This document shows positions 30,050 through 38,298 of a stretch of 64,000 nt of DNA, in pieces. The notes below the pieces were generated by a model, which did no database searches, was not told where the DNA came from, and was given only the letters and a program-made list of their open reading frames with translations. Numbering within the stretch: position 1 is the first letter of the stretch; each line of letters opens with the position of its first letter. Origin of the DNA: Halospeciosus flavus (GTDB lineage: Archaea; Halobacteriota; Halobacteria; Halobacteriales; Halobacteriaceae); assembly GCF_029814175.1 (NCBI RefSeq), contig NZ_CP122312.1, positions 372,001 through 436,000 on the forward strand. The letters run 5' to 3'. The translations under genes and the position numbers were made by a program.

Positions 30050-30629
30050 ATTCGTCTTCGACGCCGAGGCGCGTCACCCATTCTTCGAGGCGGGCGACAC
30101 TAAGGCTTTCCTCGAAGAGCGTGTAGAGGTGGACTGCGTCTTCGAGGTCCTTCTGGGCACCAAGATGGAGTTTGTAGGCGATCTGGAGTTCCAACGGACC
30201 AATCGGAATCGTCTCGCCACCGATGCGAGCAGTGATCGCGTTCTTGAGGGACGCACGGTCGAACTCGTCACGTGCGAACTTCACTTCGAGATGGGGGGTT
30301 ACCTGTTCCTCGGGCGCGACCCAGATGTTGTCACCGTTCGATAGCATCTCGTACATCGAGGAGAGCGGCATTGCTGCACCCCAGAACCCCTCTTCCTTCA
30401 GCGTTTCAGCAACATCCTCTGCGGTCTCTTCGTCGATGTTCTCGATGAGGACGTCGACATCTTCCGTTGACCGAGCGCGGCCGGCGAGGATGGAGACATA
30501 TCCCGCGATGTAGACGTGATCGATGTCGAATCGGTCGAGAATCTCTGAGAACTCAATCGCCAGCTCGTCGAGTTGATTCGGCTCTCGTCCGACGATGAGA
30601 GTCTCGTCTCGAAGCTTGATACCGCTCAT
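30027..30629 (-). CDS. Nucleotidyltransferase-fold protein (AbiEii/MNT-like)
   Basis: 200 residues. The front holds a nucleotidyltransferase signature: HVYIAGYVSILAGRARSTEDVDVLIE (about 39-64), with the paired acids of EDVDV and a glycine start, though GY replaces the more usual GG/GS. The later part (IPIGPLELQIAYKLHLGAQKDLEDAVHL) matches the helical region of DUF6036/AbiEii-type proteins. Members modify tRNA or protein partners in toxin-antitoxin and abortive infection modules. Followed by the 87-residue gene with a 23-nt overlap. Confidence 0.72.
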   Translation of the reverse strand: MSGIKLRDETLIVGREPNQLDELAIEFSEILDRFDIDHVYIAGYVSILAGRARSTEDVDVLIENIDEETAEDVAETLKEEGFWGAAMPLSSMYEMLSNGDNIWVAPEEQVTPHLEVKFARDEFDRASLKNAITARIGGETIPIGPLELQIAYKLHLGAQKDLEDAVHLYTLFEESLSVARLEEWVTRLGVEDEYERLKRA

Positions 30630-30748
30630 ACAGACATCTCAACGGATAGGTGGATAAATAATCGGGGCAGATACTGGGGTGTCTGTTCCAGTGGAATTTC
30701 AAAACTGCTTGGAACGGCGTGCAAGATGTACGCCTTGGCCACAACGGT

Positions 30749-30940
30749 CTATCCAGTATCGGCGACAAGAAAGTCCGCGTCGACTCCGACGTCGCGGATT
30801 GACTGGTCGACCTCGTCGCGGAAGATATCGGCCACCTCGGCGACTAACGACACCCCCTCAGAAGCACCCACTCGCTGACTCGTTCGCTGGACGCGATCAC
30901 AACGACAGCCGCCGAGGAATACTTCTTTGGCACCCGACAT
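30749..30940 (-). CDS. Short acidic frame, perhaps a gene fragment
   Basis: 63 residues with haloarchaeal-like composition in its second half (VAEVADIFRDEVDQSIRDVGVDADFLVADTG). The ATG at 30940 lies only 13 nt from the divergent HNH copy start. It has no recognisable domain and could be a decayed 5' end of a longer gene. The plus-strand frames over the same bases are Ser/Arg-rich and not convincing. Confidence 0.35.
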   Translation of the reverse strand: MSGAKEVFLGGCRCDRVQRTSQRVGASEGVSLVAEVADIFRDEVDQSIRDVGVDADFLVADTG

Positions 30941-30953
30941 ACTCCCCTTGGAG

Positions 30954-31919
30954 ATGTCCCGCTAGGTCTATCTCGCCGCCGCGAGCCAGGGTGGTAGTGC
31001 CCGCGGCTATCGCCATCTCCAGAAGACCGTCCAGAGCGCGGTCACCCTTCCGGACTTCGACCAACCCGTCGCCGTCTGGGGCGCACGCCAACCGGGTGCG
31101 TGGTCACAGATGGAGGCCGGCGACATCCTCCTCTTTTACACGGGCAATCACCGCTACACCCACGCGGCCACCGTCGTCGATATCGAACAGAATCGCGAAC
31201 GTGCTCGCGACCTCTGGTCGGCCGACGGATCTCCAGGTACCGACGACGGCACAGGCGAGTGGGAGTATCTCGTCTACCTGCGCGATGTCCGTGAGGTCGA
31301 CATCAACAGTACGGAACTCCACGACTGGGCAGGCTACGGAATGGACCACCTCGTCCGCTTTCAGTCACTCAACGACCAGGGCCACCACGAGATTCGCGAA
31401 CGCTACGGCGACGTCGAGACCTACATCGACGCGAAGACGACCAGTGATGGTCCAATCGCCGCCGCGTGGCAGGACTCGATCTTCGACGACATCACGGTCG
31501 ACGCTGCCGAGTCCGTCCGCGACGTCCACCAGCCACCACGTACCGAACATCGGGTCTCACGGATCATCCGGAATTCCGAGCTCGTCGACCAACTCAAGGC
31601 ACAGTACGACTACCGCTGTCAGGTATGCGACGAGCAACGGCGCCGCGGCGTCGACGTCTACTACGCCGAGGGCCACCACCTCTACCCACTCGGAGAGGGT
31701 GGCCCAGACGAACTCGAGAATCTGCTCGTACTGTGTCCGAATCACCACGCCGACTTCGACTACGGGACGATCGCTGTCGACCCACAATCCTACGAGTTAC
31801 GGCACTTGTACGAAGACGCCATCGACAATCGGGTACTAACTGTTCGCGGCGACCACGAGGTCGAGCGAGAATTCCTCCAGTATCACGACGAGGAAATCGT
31901 CGTGCCGAAGCTGCGGTGA
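30954..31919 (+). pseudogene. PUA/EVE-like HNH endonuclease, right copy, amber at codon 4
   Basis: From the ATG at 30954 the frame reads M-S-R-stop-V-Y-L-A-A-A-S-Q. The left copy reads M-T-S-Q-V-F-L-A-A-A-S-Q, and its fourth codon is CAG where this copy has TAG (30963-30965), a single C-to-T change. Everything after is intact and gap-free: reader-domain residues, then CQVC, EGHH, CPNHH of the HNH nuclease. The next in-frame start is ATG at 31110, which would lose 52 residues and damage the reader domain. TATA-like AATACTTC lies 28-36 nt before 30954. Either the gene is silenced or a shortened product is made. Confidence 0.75.
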
Positions 31920-31994
31920 TCACTAACTCCGGTGTGGACCGATAGAGATCACCACCGACTGAAGACCAAGCGCTCGAAGGCCCCTACCACCTGA

Positions 31995-34841
31995 TCAAGC
32001 ACTCGCTTCTGCAACGAGTGTCCGTATCTCTTCCAGTGAGAGCGGCTCTATCTCACGCCGCGTCCCGGTCTCGGTGTACAGTATATTGGCAGTGAGCTCC
32101 CGCTCCGGATAGACCTCGCTGGCGACGTGGTAGTAGACGCTCAACTGCTTGCGGTACTCGCCCTCACCATGCCGACCACGGTCCGTCTTGTAGTCGACAA
32201 TCTCGACGCGATCCGGCGTCACGTGGACGAGGTCGACGACGCCCGAGATGGTCACACGCTCGCCATCGACCGTGAGCGGGAGGTACGCATCCTCCTCGAC
32301 CACCACCTCGCCATCGAGCCCATCGAGAAACTGCGCGACGTTCTCTTCGTCCCGATTCGACGGGGAGACATCCTCCCCGAGTGCGTACGCCTCGGCGAAG
32401 TCGTGGACCTGCGTGCCGAACGCAACCCCACGACCACCCTCCACATCTTCGAAGACGTCGTCGCGCATGAGCGTGTGTGGGGTGTGGCCCGTCGGCCCCT
32501 CCGGGACCGGCATCTCGACCTGCAGTGTTGTCTGTGCTGTCGTGTCCTGCGTACGCTCTGTAACCGCTGGCGTAACCGATTCGACGTCGACAGGGAGTTC
32601 CTCGATGAAGGTGTTCGGATCCTCGCCCGCCGTGAAGACGACGTGGCTCTCGGCGCGCGTAATCGCGACGTAGAGGAGGCGCCGCTCCTCGTCGTAGTTC
32701 CGAGGGACACACTTCCCGAGCACGTCCGCCCGCCAGTTGTCGTAGACGTGGGGCATGCCGTGGGCCTCCTCCGAGTACACCTTCCGCTGACGAAGGCCGA
32801 CGGGGTCGTCGTAGGTAATCACGCCACTACTACCGCCACCGGGTGGGAAGCTCCCACTGTTCATGTTCGCGAGGATGACGATCGGGTACTCGAGACCCTT
32901 CGTCGCGTGAATCGTTTGGACCGTCACCGAGTTCGTCCCCACACCAGCATGCACCTCGTGGGTACTCCCAGCCTCGATGCCGCGTTCGATAAACCGAATT
33001 AGGTCGCCTCGCGTCTGTGTCGTAGCGTTATGCACTGACTGGATCGTGTGGAGGACGACGTCCGCAGTCGGCCCGTCGTAGCCGTAGCGAGCGAACACGC
33101 GCCGCGCCACGCCGCCGAGCGTCTCCATCTCCTCCAGTTCCGCACGGAACGCGACCATATCCTCGGGGTACGCCTCACTGTCGAAAATCGCGTCAATCTC
33201 GTCGAGGGTATAGCCCGCTCGCTCGAGGACGACCGCCCAGCCGCGCTCGGCGTCGGCTTCGAGGATTCGCAGCCAGGCGAGCAGAAGTTTCGCCTGATCC
33301 GTCCGGAAGAGTTCGATGCCGCCCTCGTAGGCCATCGGGAGGCCGTACTCCTCGGCGGTCCCGAGCAACTCGCGACCGAAGTCACGAGTGCGCGTCATCA
33401 CGGCGATGTCGCCGTACTCGGGCAGCCGTAACTCACCGTCTTCGTCCTCGACGCGATACCCCTCGTTCCCGACGATCTCCTGGACCTTCGCGAGCACTGC
33501 CTCCTGCTCGTCGTCGCTCTGGATGGCCTCGATGGTGGTATTCTCGTGGTCGGCGTTCGACTCGAGTGAGACAATGCGGTCGTCGATCGCCTCAACATCG
33601 ACGTCGTCGCGCTTCGCCGCGGGGACGCGCAGGCCGTGTTCGGAGAAATCAAGAATCTCCTGGGTGGAGCGGTAGTTCTCGACGAGTTCGATGGTGGTCA
33701 CGTCGTTCGTCGGGAACGAGATGCGTTCGTGGTCGCGGTTGAGCTGGTCGACGAACCGATCGAGTCGGTCCTCAAACTCGACGATGTTGTCGACATCGGC
33801 GTACTGGAAGCTGTAGATACTCTGCTTCCAGTCCCCAACGACGCAGATGTTGTTCGTGCCCGCGAGCAGGAGTGCGAGTTTGAACTGGATCTCGCTCGAG
33901 TCCTGGAACTCGTCAATCATCACGTACTCGAAGGCAACCTCCTCACGCAGGGAGTGGTTCTCACAGAGCAGGACGTACGCGAACAACTGGAGCATCCCGA
34001 AGTTCAGGTAGTTGCGCCGCAGCGCAAACTGGAGATACTCGTGATAGACGTCGTGGACGAACTGCTTCAGTTCGCCTCTCTCTTCGTCGAACACCCGCTG
34101 GGCAAGTTCGTCCGGGACCTGTTTGCCGCTGCCGCGGATCGCCGACTTCTCGGGTGCCTCCGGCAGGTAGCATTTGTCCTTCCCGTAGCGACCGAGCTTC
34201 GAACGAAGCACTGACTGCTTGCTCCCGCCGTTTCGCGGCTCGTTCAGCTCGTCGAACTGCTGTTTGAACACCGCGAAGTCACCATCGAGGTGGCGTTCGC
34301 CGTCCCGGTACCACCCCTCGGCGTCGGGGAAGACACCCTTCGCGGCCAGTTGGTTGAGCACATCGAGGAGCTCACCCGGCTCGCCGAGTGCGCGAAAGAC
34401 GTCGTCGTACTCGGGGTGGTCGTCACTGAAGCGATCGATGAACGCCCCGAACAGCGCCTCCTCGACGAGTTCGTCTTCGACGATGCGGGTCGAGCCCGTG
34501 ATGCGGTCGTCGATGCCGAGATACGTCGGGGCCGTATGCCCGTGCTCTTCGAGGATGTCGTGACAGAGCGAGTGGAACGTCTTGATCGGCGCGTCAGCGA
34601 GTTCGCGCATCCCATACGGGGAGTGCCCGATGATGCGCTCTTTCATCTCGGCCGCCGCGTTATTGGTGAACGTCACCAACAAGACGTCATCCGGAGCAAC
34701 GTCATCTTGCGAGACGATATTCGCATAGCGACGCGTGACGGTGAACGTCTTGCCCGTTCCGGCGCCAGCGTCGACGAGATAGAGGCCGTCCGTACTGTCG
34801 ATGAGTTTCTGTTGTTGCTCGTTCGGCTCGAGATCCGTCAT
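31995..34841 (-). CDS. UvrD/AddA-like helicase-nuclease
   Basis: 948 residues. Superfamily 1 helicase motifs in order: VDAGAGTGKTFTVTRRY (about 24-40), TFTNNAAAEMKERI, DEFQDSSEIQ (about 312-321), VGDWKQSIYSFQYAD, VQTIHATKGLEYPIVILAN, and RRLLYVAITRAESH. The C-terminal 170 residues are a PD-(D/E)xK nuclease: GVVDLVHVTPDRVEIVDYKTDRG. This is the layout of AddA/RecB-type exonucleases used in recombinational repair and in degrading foreign DNA. It is the second gene of a pair, overlapping the upstream AddB-like gene by 4 nt (ATGA). Confidence 0.85.
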   Translation of the reverse strand: MTDLEPNEQQQKLIDSTDGLYLVDAGAGTGKTFTVTRRYANIVSQDDVAPDDVLLVTFTNNAAAEMKERIIGHSPYGMRELADAPIKTFHSLCHDILEEHGHTAPTYLGIDDRITGSTRIVEDELVEEALFGAFIDRFSDDHPEYDDVFRALGEPGELLDVLNQLAAKGVFPDAEGWYRDGERHLDGDFAVFKQQFDELNEPRNGGSKQSVLRSKLGRYGKDKCYLPEAPEKSAIRGSGKQVPDELAQRVFDEERGELKQFVHDVYHEYLQFALRRNYLNFGMLQLFAYVLLCENHSLREEVAFEYVMIDEFQDSSEIQFKLALLLAGTNNICVVGDWKQSIYSFQYADVDNIVEFEDRLDRFVDQLNRDHERISFPTNDVTTIELVENYRSTQEILDFSEHGLRVPAAKRDDVDVEAIDDRIVSLESNADHENTTIEAIQSDDEQEAVLAKVQEIVGNEGYRVEDEDGELRLPEYGDIAVMTRTRDFGRELLGTAEEYGLPMAYEGGIELFRTDQAKLLLAWLRILEADAERGWAVVLERAGYTLDEIDAIFDSEAYPEDMVAFRAELEEMETLGGVARRVFARYGYDGPTADVVLHTIQSVHNATTQTRGDLIRFIERGIEAGSTHEVHAGVGTNSVTVQTIHATKGLEYPIVILANMNSGSFPPGGGSSGVITYDDPVGLRQRKVYSEEAHGMPHVYDNWRADVLGKCVPRNYDEERRLLYVAITRAESHVVFTAGEDPNTFIEELPVDVESVTPAVTERTQDTTAQTTLQVEMPVPEGPTGHTPHTLMRDDVFEDVEGGRGVAFGTQVHDFAEAYALGEDVSPSNRDEENVAQFLDGLDGEVVVEEDAYLPLTVDGERVTISGVVDLVHVTPDRVEIVDYKTDRGRHGEGEYRKQLSVYYHVASEVYPERELTANILYTETGTRREIEPLSLEEIRTLVAEASA

Positions 34842-37423
34842 CGCTCTCCCTCCAAGAGCAGGTCGCGATTATCCACGTAGCGATAGTTCGGTTCGCCGCC
34901 GAGTCCCTCGACGGGGAAGCGTTCCTCACCAGCGCGCCGACGATTCAACTCCGTCAGCCGTTCGTCGATGAACTCCTCGAAGGCATCAAGGTCGTCCTCG
35001 AAGAACGTCCGCCCGCGAACGCGTGTCAGCTGGCGCATCGCCTGCTTGCAGCCCTTCTCGACGTACTTGTAATCGCCCACATGCGCTTTCATCTGTGAAG
35101 TCAGTGTCTGGCCGAACGTCGAGTCGATGAGTTCGTCGCTGTCGGTCGTGTCCGGAGGGGCTGTCTCGTCGAATACTGCGGCGTAGTCCTCGTAGTCAAC
35201 CTTCGAGAGCGTCTTCTGGCAGTTGTTCGCACCGTCCTCGACGAGCTCGTCGAAAAACGCCTTCGAGCGTGCGTACTCCTCGAACTGCATCGGGTAGTAC
35301 GAGACTGTCGTCAGCGTCTCGTCTAGATTGACCTCGCCGGCGACGACGTCGTCGAGTGTCTCCAAGAAGTGGAAGAACGTGAATTCCAACTCCTGATTGG
35401 GGACCTGTGAGCGCCAGTGGGTGAGGTAGAGTAGCGCTTGGAAATTCGGCGAGTCACTGGGTGGGTCGAGTGCCGAGTGCTTCACGACTTGGGAGGCACT
35501 TTTGCGATGCCCACTTTTGTGGTCGATCAACCGCGACGGCGAGTGCACCAGGTCGATCTTCCCTTTCAGTCCCAGTTCGTCGTTCTCGAACCAGCGTTCG
35601 GTAGTCGGTGAATCGACCGGTCTGTCGAAGTGTTCGGCGAAGACGTTCTCCCCCCAATCGCTTGTCGTGGTCAGGAACTCACCGTCGACTGGCGTATTCT
35701 CCTCGAAGAATGCGACGATGGTCTCCAGCCCAGCACGATACTTCGTGCGCCGCGTCGCCTCATCGACTGACCGGACGAATGGCCGCGTCTCGTCGAGAAT
35801 ATATTCGACGACCTCCTCGAGAATACCCTCATCAACGAAGCCGGGATGGTTGACGTAGAACTCCGCGAAGTCGTGGAAGAGATTCCCTTCCCTGAAGTAG
35901 TCCTTGTCCGGGCTATCGACGAGTCTCCCGAAGAAGTAATCGCGGGGTGAGTTGACGTAGCTTCCGAGACTCGACTGACTGATAGTCGATACCTCGGTCG
36001 TGGTAGCGTCGACTGATTCCTTCGTGAACCTGTGGCTCTCACGGCCGAACTGCCGAGTATGTGTCTGCGACTCCAAGTCACTGAAGCGCTCGAACTCCAC
36101 ATCAAGCAGTTCCTCGAAGTAGAAGCATGGCGTCACTGGTGACCCACCCTTCGCGTCCTGTACGAGGTAGTATTGCTTTGCCCCACTCTGGAGGAGGAGC
36201 TGAAACTGCTGGATATTGCGCGTATACTGGGCGTCCTGGTCGACCCAGGGCCGTCGCGGCGCCGAGTGTGTCCAGTCTTCATCGAGCCCGAGGAAGAAGA
36301 CGACCGGGCGGTCGACGTACGCGGCCGACTTTGCGTCGGCAAGCAATACCCCCTCGTTCTCGCGGTCGACGGGCACCTCGTAGCTCTGGAGGTAGAAGAC
36401 GAGTTGGTCGACGGCGCGCTCGCTCGCGAAGGTGTCGTCGATCCCGAGTGTAGCCAGTTCGTCGCGGAACGTGTTCAGCTGGCAGCCTGCCCGTTCTTCG
36501 AACGCAGAGAGTGCGTCGGCGAAGGTTTGGCTCTCGATGCACTCACAGAAATCGACGATCCAGTCGAGTGCGTCGTTCTCGAGTTCGGACAGCCGCTTCT
36601 CGTCGTGTTCGACGTCGAGCGAGATGTCGAGACGCGCCAAGAGCGGCCGTATCTCGGCGACGCGCGTGTCGGTCCCGCCATGCGCCATCCTGAGGAGCTG
36701 GACAAACGTGCGGTGGTCGGGGTCATCGATGAATCCCGGCCCGCCGTAGAACGGGATCTCTTCGACTTCGAGGGCCGACTCGATGAGTGCAGAGAACTCA
36801 CTCCCCCGGTCAAGCACGACCGCGACGTCGTCGGCATTTTCTTCGGTGACGGCGTCGACGACAGTGTCGACGATGGCCGTCGACGAGCCGAAGATGTGGA
36901 ACGGCGGATAGTCGAACTCCTGCCCGCTGAACGTGTCGTAGGTATCGTAGTCCTCGGGGAGGATCGATCGTTCCAGACGAGTTAGTTGGTCGTCGCCGAC
37001 GACTGCAACATCCTGATCGTCGTCGATACGGAACTCGGTCAGCCGCTGGGACGTCGTATCGAGGTCGGCAATGTACTCGACGGCCTGGCGCGTGGCGTCG
37101 TCGACGTAGGCATCGTAGTCGAGGATTGCCCCGAGACGCCCCTGGTGTTCCCAGCACTGCAGGATGTTCCCGATAGCGTAGGCACCACGTTTCCAGTCGA
37201 AGTCGGTCTGGTCGACGAGTTCGAGGAAGGCAAGCCGGTCCTCGGACTCCTCTCGGCGACCCGCAGCGAGACGACGTGGAGTGATGGCAAATGGGCCGAG
37301 ATGTGGCCGATCAATGCGACGGTTCAACGCGCTTGCCAGTGGCGCGTCTGGGACCACAACGAGGTCGTACCCGGCGACTTCCTCATAGAGGTCATCAATC
37401 GTCTTAGCCCGGGGAAATGTCAC
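34838..37423 (-). CDS. AddB-like PD-(D/E)xK nuclease subunit
   Basis: 861 residues. The front half resembles an inactive helicase scaffold (VVVPDAPLASALNRRIDRPHLGPFAITPRRLAAGRREE, no intact Walker A), as in AddB/RexB subunits. The C-terminal third has the nuclease core: GLKGKIDLVHSPSRLIDHKSGHRKS (about 620-645). An iron-sulphur cluster, as in bacterial AddB, is possible but the Cys set is not clear to me. It is the first gene of a two-gene operon with the AddA-like partner. Such pairs are found both as repair enzymes and in defence islands. Confidence 0.8.
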   Translation of the reverse strand: MTFPRAKTIDDLYEEVAGYDLVVVPDAPLASALNRRIDRPHLGPFAITPRRLAAGRREESEDRLAFLELVDQTDFDWKRGAYAIGNILQCWEHQGRLGAILDYDAYVDDATRQAVEYIADLDTTSQRLTEFRIDDDQDVAVVGDDQLTRLERSILPEDYDTYDTFSGQEFDYPPFHIFGSSTAIVDTVVDAVTEENADDVAVVLDRGSEFSALIESALEVEEIPFYGGPGFIDDPDHRTFVQLLRMAHGGTDTRVAEIRPLLARLDISLDVEHDEKRLSELENDALDWIVDFCECIESQTFADALSAFEERAGCQLNTFRDELATLGIDDTFASERAVDQLVFYLQSYEVPVDRENEGVLLADAKSAAYVDRPVVFFLGLDEDWTHSAPRRPWVDQDAQYTRNIQQFQLLLQSGAKQYYLVQDAKGGSPVTPCFYFEELLDVEFERFSDLESQTHTRQFGRESHRFTKESVDATTTEVSTISQSSLGSYVNSPRDYFFGRLVDSPDKDYFREGNLFHDFAEFYVNHPGFVDEGILEEVVEYILDETRPFVRSVDEATRRTKYRAGLETIVAFFEENTPVDGEFLTTTSDWGENVFAEHFDRPVDSPTTERWFENDELGLKGKIDLVHSPSRLIDHKSGHRKSASQVVKHSALDPPSDSPNFQALLYLTHWRSQVPNQELEFTFFHFLETLDDVVAGEVNLDETLTTVSYYPMQFEEYARSKAFFDELVEDGANNCQKTLSKVDYEDYAAVFDETAPPDTTDSDELIDSTFGQTLTSQMKAHVGDYKYVEKGCKQAMRQLTRVRGRTFFEDDLDAFEEFIDERLTELNRRRAGEERFPVEGLGGEPNYRYVDNRDLLLEGER

Positions 37424-37501
37424 GATGGTAAGAATCGGCTGGCGACTAATAAAGGTTCACAGAGTAATCGTTCGTTACTCAGGAGGGTTGAGGCTGATCT
37501 A

Positions 37502-37552
37502 CAGGTGAACAAGACGAGTGTCTTGGGGACTTGTCCCCGAGGTGCTTCACCT
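37502..37552. repeat. Left inverted hairpin of a two-gene cassette
   Basis: Nested palindrome: CAGGTGAA at 37502-37509 pairs with TTCACCTG at 37545-37552, and inside lies CTTGGGGAC/GTCCCCGAG. The part 37518-37550 matches the reverse complement of 38191-38223 with only a few changes. The hairpin plus trailing CTTCAC resembles the right-end hairpins of the TnpB elements at 42013 and 43478. Confidence 0.7.
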
Positions 37553-37625
37553 GAACCAACCCGCACCACTCCTCGGCGTCCTCCGGGACGAAAGCTTTGT
37601 TCGACCGCTTAGCGAACACCCACCA

Positions 37626-37838
37626 ATGACCGACGAGAGCGACGACGAACCGACGGTCCCGATTCACTGCGAAGCGTGTGAGACGACCAGCCGCGTTCCT
37701 CTCTCAACCGTCGCCGATACGATCGAGAGCCACAACGAGCGTCTTCACGACGGCGAGGAACGGGCCCAAGTCGACCCCGACGTCGCGGACCAACTGGCCG
37801 ACCTCATTGCGAAAGACATCGGACTCCTCGACGAATGA
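37626..37838 (+). CDS. Small acidic protein, unknown
   Basis: 70 residues starting MTDESDDEPTVPIHCEACETTSRVPL. A single CxxC with no matching second pair; a metal site would need a partner or dimer. The rest is helical and acidic. It overlaps the next gene by 4 nt, so the two form an operon. Both genes lie between inverted hairpins at 37502-37552 and 38191-38227. Confidence 0.65.
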   Translation: MTDESDDEPTVPIHCEACETTSRVPLSTVADTIESHNERLHDGEERAQVDPDVADQLADLIAKDIGLLDE

Positions 37839-38194
37839 CGCAAACATACGCCCTCACTGTCGGTCTCGAAGCCCACGAGTACAACGGCGAGTTCTATCTC
37901 GTCGGGGAAGGCTACGATACACCGGCCGACGTCCTCGAACACGTCGCCGCAGAGCACCTCTTAGGCATCGCGAGCGCCAGGACCATCGAAGACTACCTCC
38001 TGGACGTCCTGAAGCGAGGCGAGAACACGGGCGAAGACGAGTACACCGCCACTGACGTCGACGTCGAGTGCTGGATACACGTCAACGTCCCCTACCAGCG
38101 GTTCGCGTTCGGGGTTAGTGACCACGTCTACGAATTCGACGGCGAACCGACCGAGAGCAAAATCGAGTCGATGGTTTCGACGCTCCGCTTGTGA
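37835..38194 (+). CDS. 119-residue unknown protein of the hairpin-bounded cassette
   Basis: Begins MTQTYALTVGLEAHEYNGEFYLVGEGYDTPADVLEHVAAEHLL and looks alpha/beta and very acidic. No domain is recognised. Its stop codon (TGA, 38192-38194) lies inside the right inverted hairpin, so the hairpin may double as terminator. Coupled to the 70-residue gene upstream by a 4-nt overlap. Confidence 0.65.
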   Translation: MTQTYALTVGLEAHEYNGEFYLVGEGYDTPADVLEHVAAEHLLGIASARTIEDYLLDVLKRGENTGEDEYTATDVDVECWIHVNVPYQRFAFGVSDHVYEFDGEPTESKIESMVSTLRL

Positions 38195-38227
38195 AGTACC
38201 TCGGGGACAAGCCCCGAGGCACTTGCC
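38191..38227. repeat. Right inverted hairpin of the cassette
   Basis: CCTCGGGG-acaa-gCCCCGAGG core at 38199-38219, flanked by GTGAAGTA and CACTTGCC. As the reverse complement it matches the left hairpin (37518-37550) over about 33 bases, and its core differs from the right-end hairpin of the TnpB element at 43478-43500 at two of 23 positions. Confidence 0.7.
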
Positions 38228-38298
38228 TCGCCCGTAGACGGCCCAGCGACGTACGACCAACCTTTTCTCATCGCGTATCTTCGATCCCAGTACGAGGA

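Noticed and set aside
30963..30965. TAG in the right HNH copy read as pyrrolysine or a recoded codon
   Set aside because: The left copy has CAG (Gln) at the same codon, the position is near the N-terminus with no catalytic role, and haloarchaea are not known to use pyrrolysine in such enzymes. A simple nonsense change is more likely.
38191..38298. Upstream start for the SWIM protein
   Set aside because: The extra 36 residues are Arg-rich and come from the hairpin repeat. The ATG at 38299 opens an acidic, conserved-looking protein.
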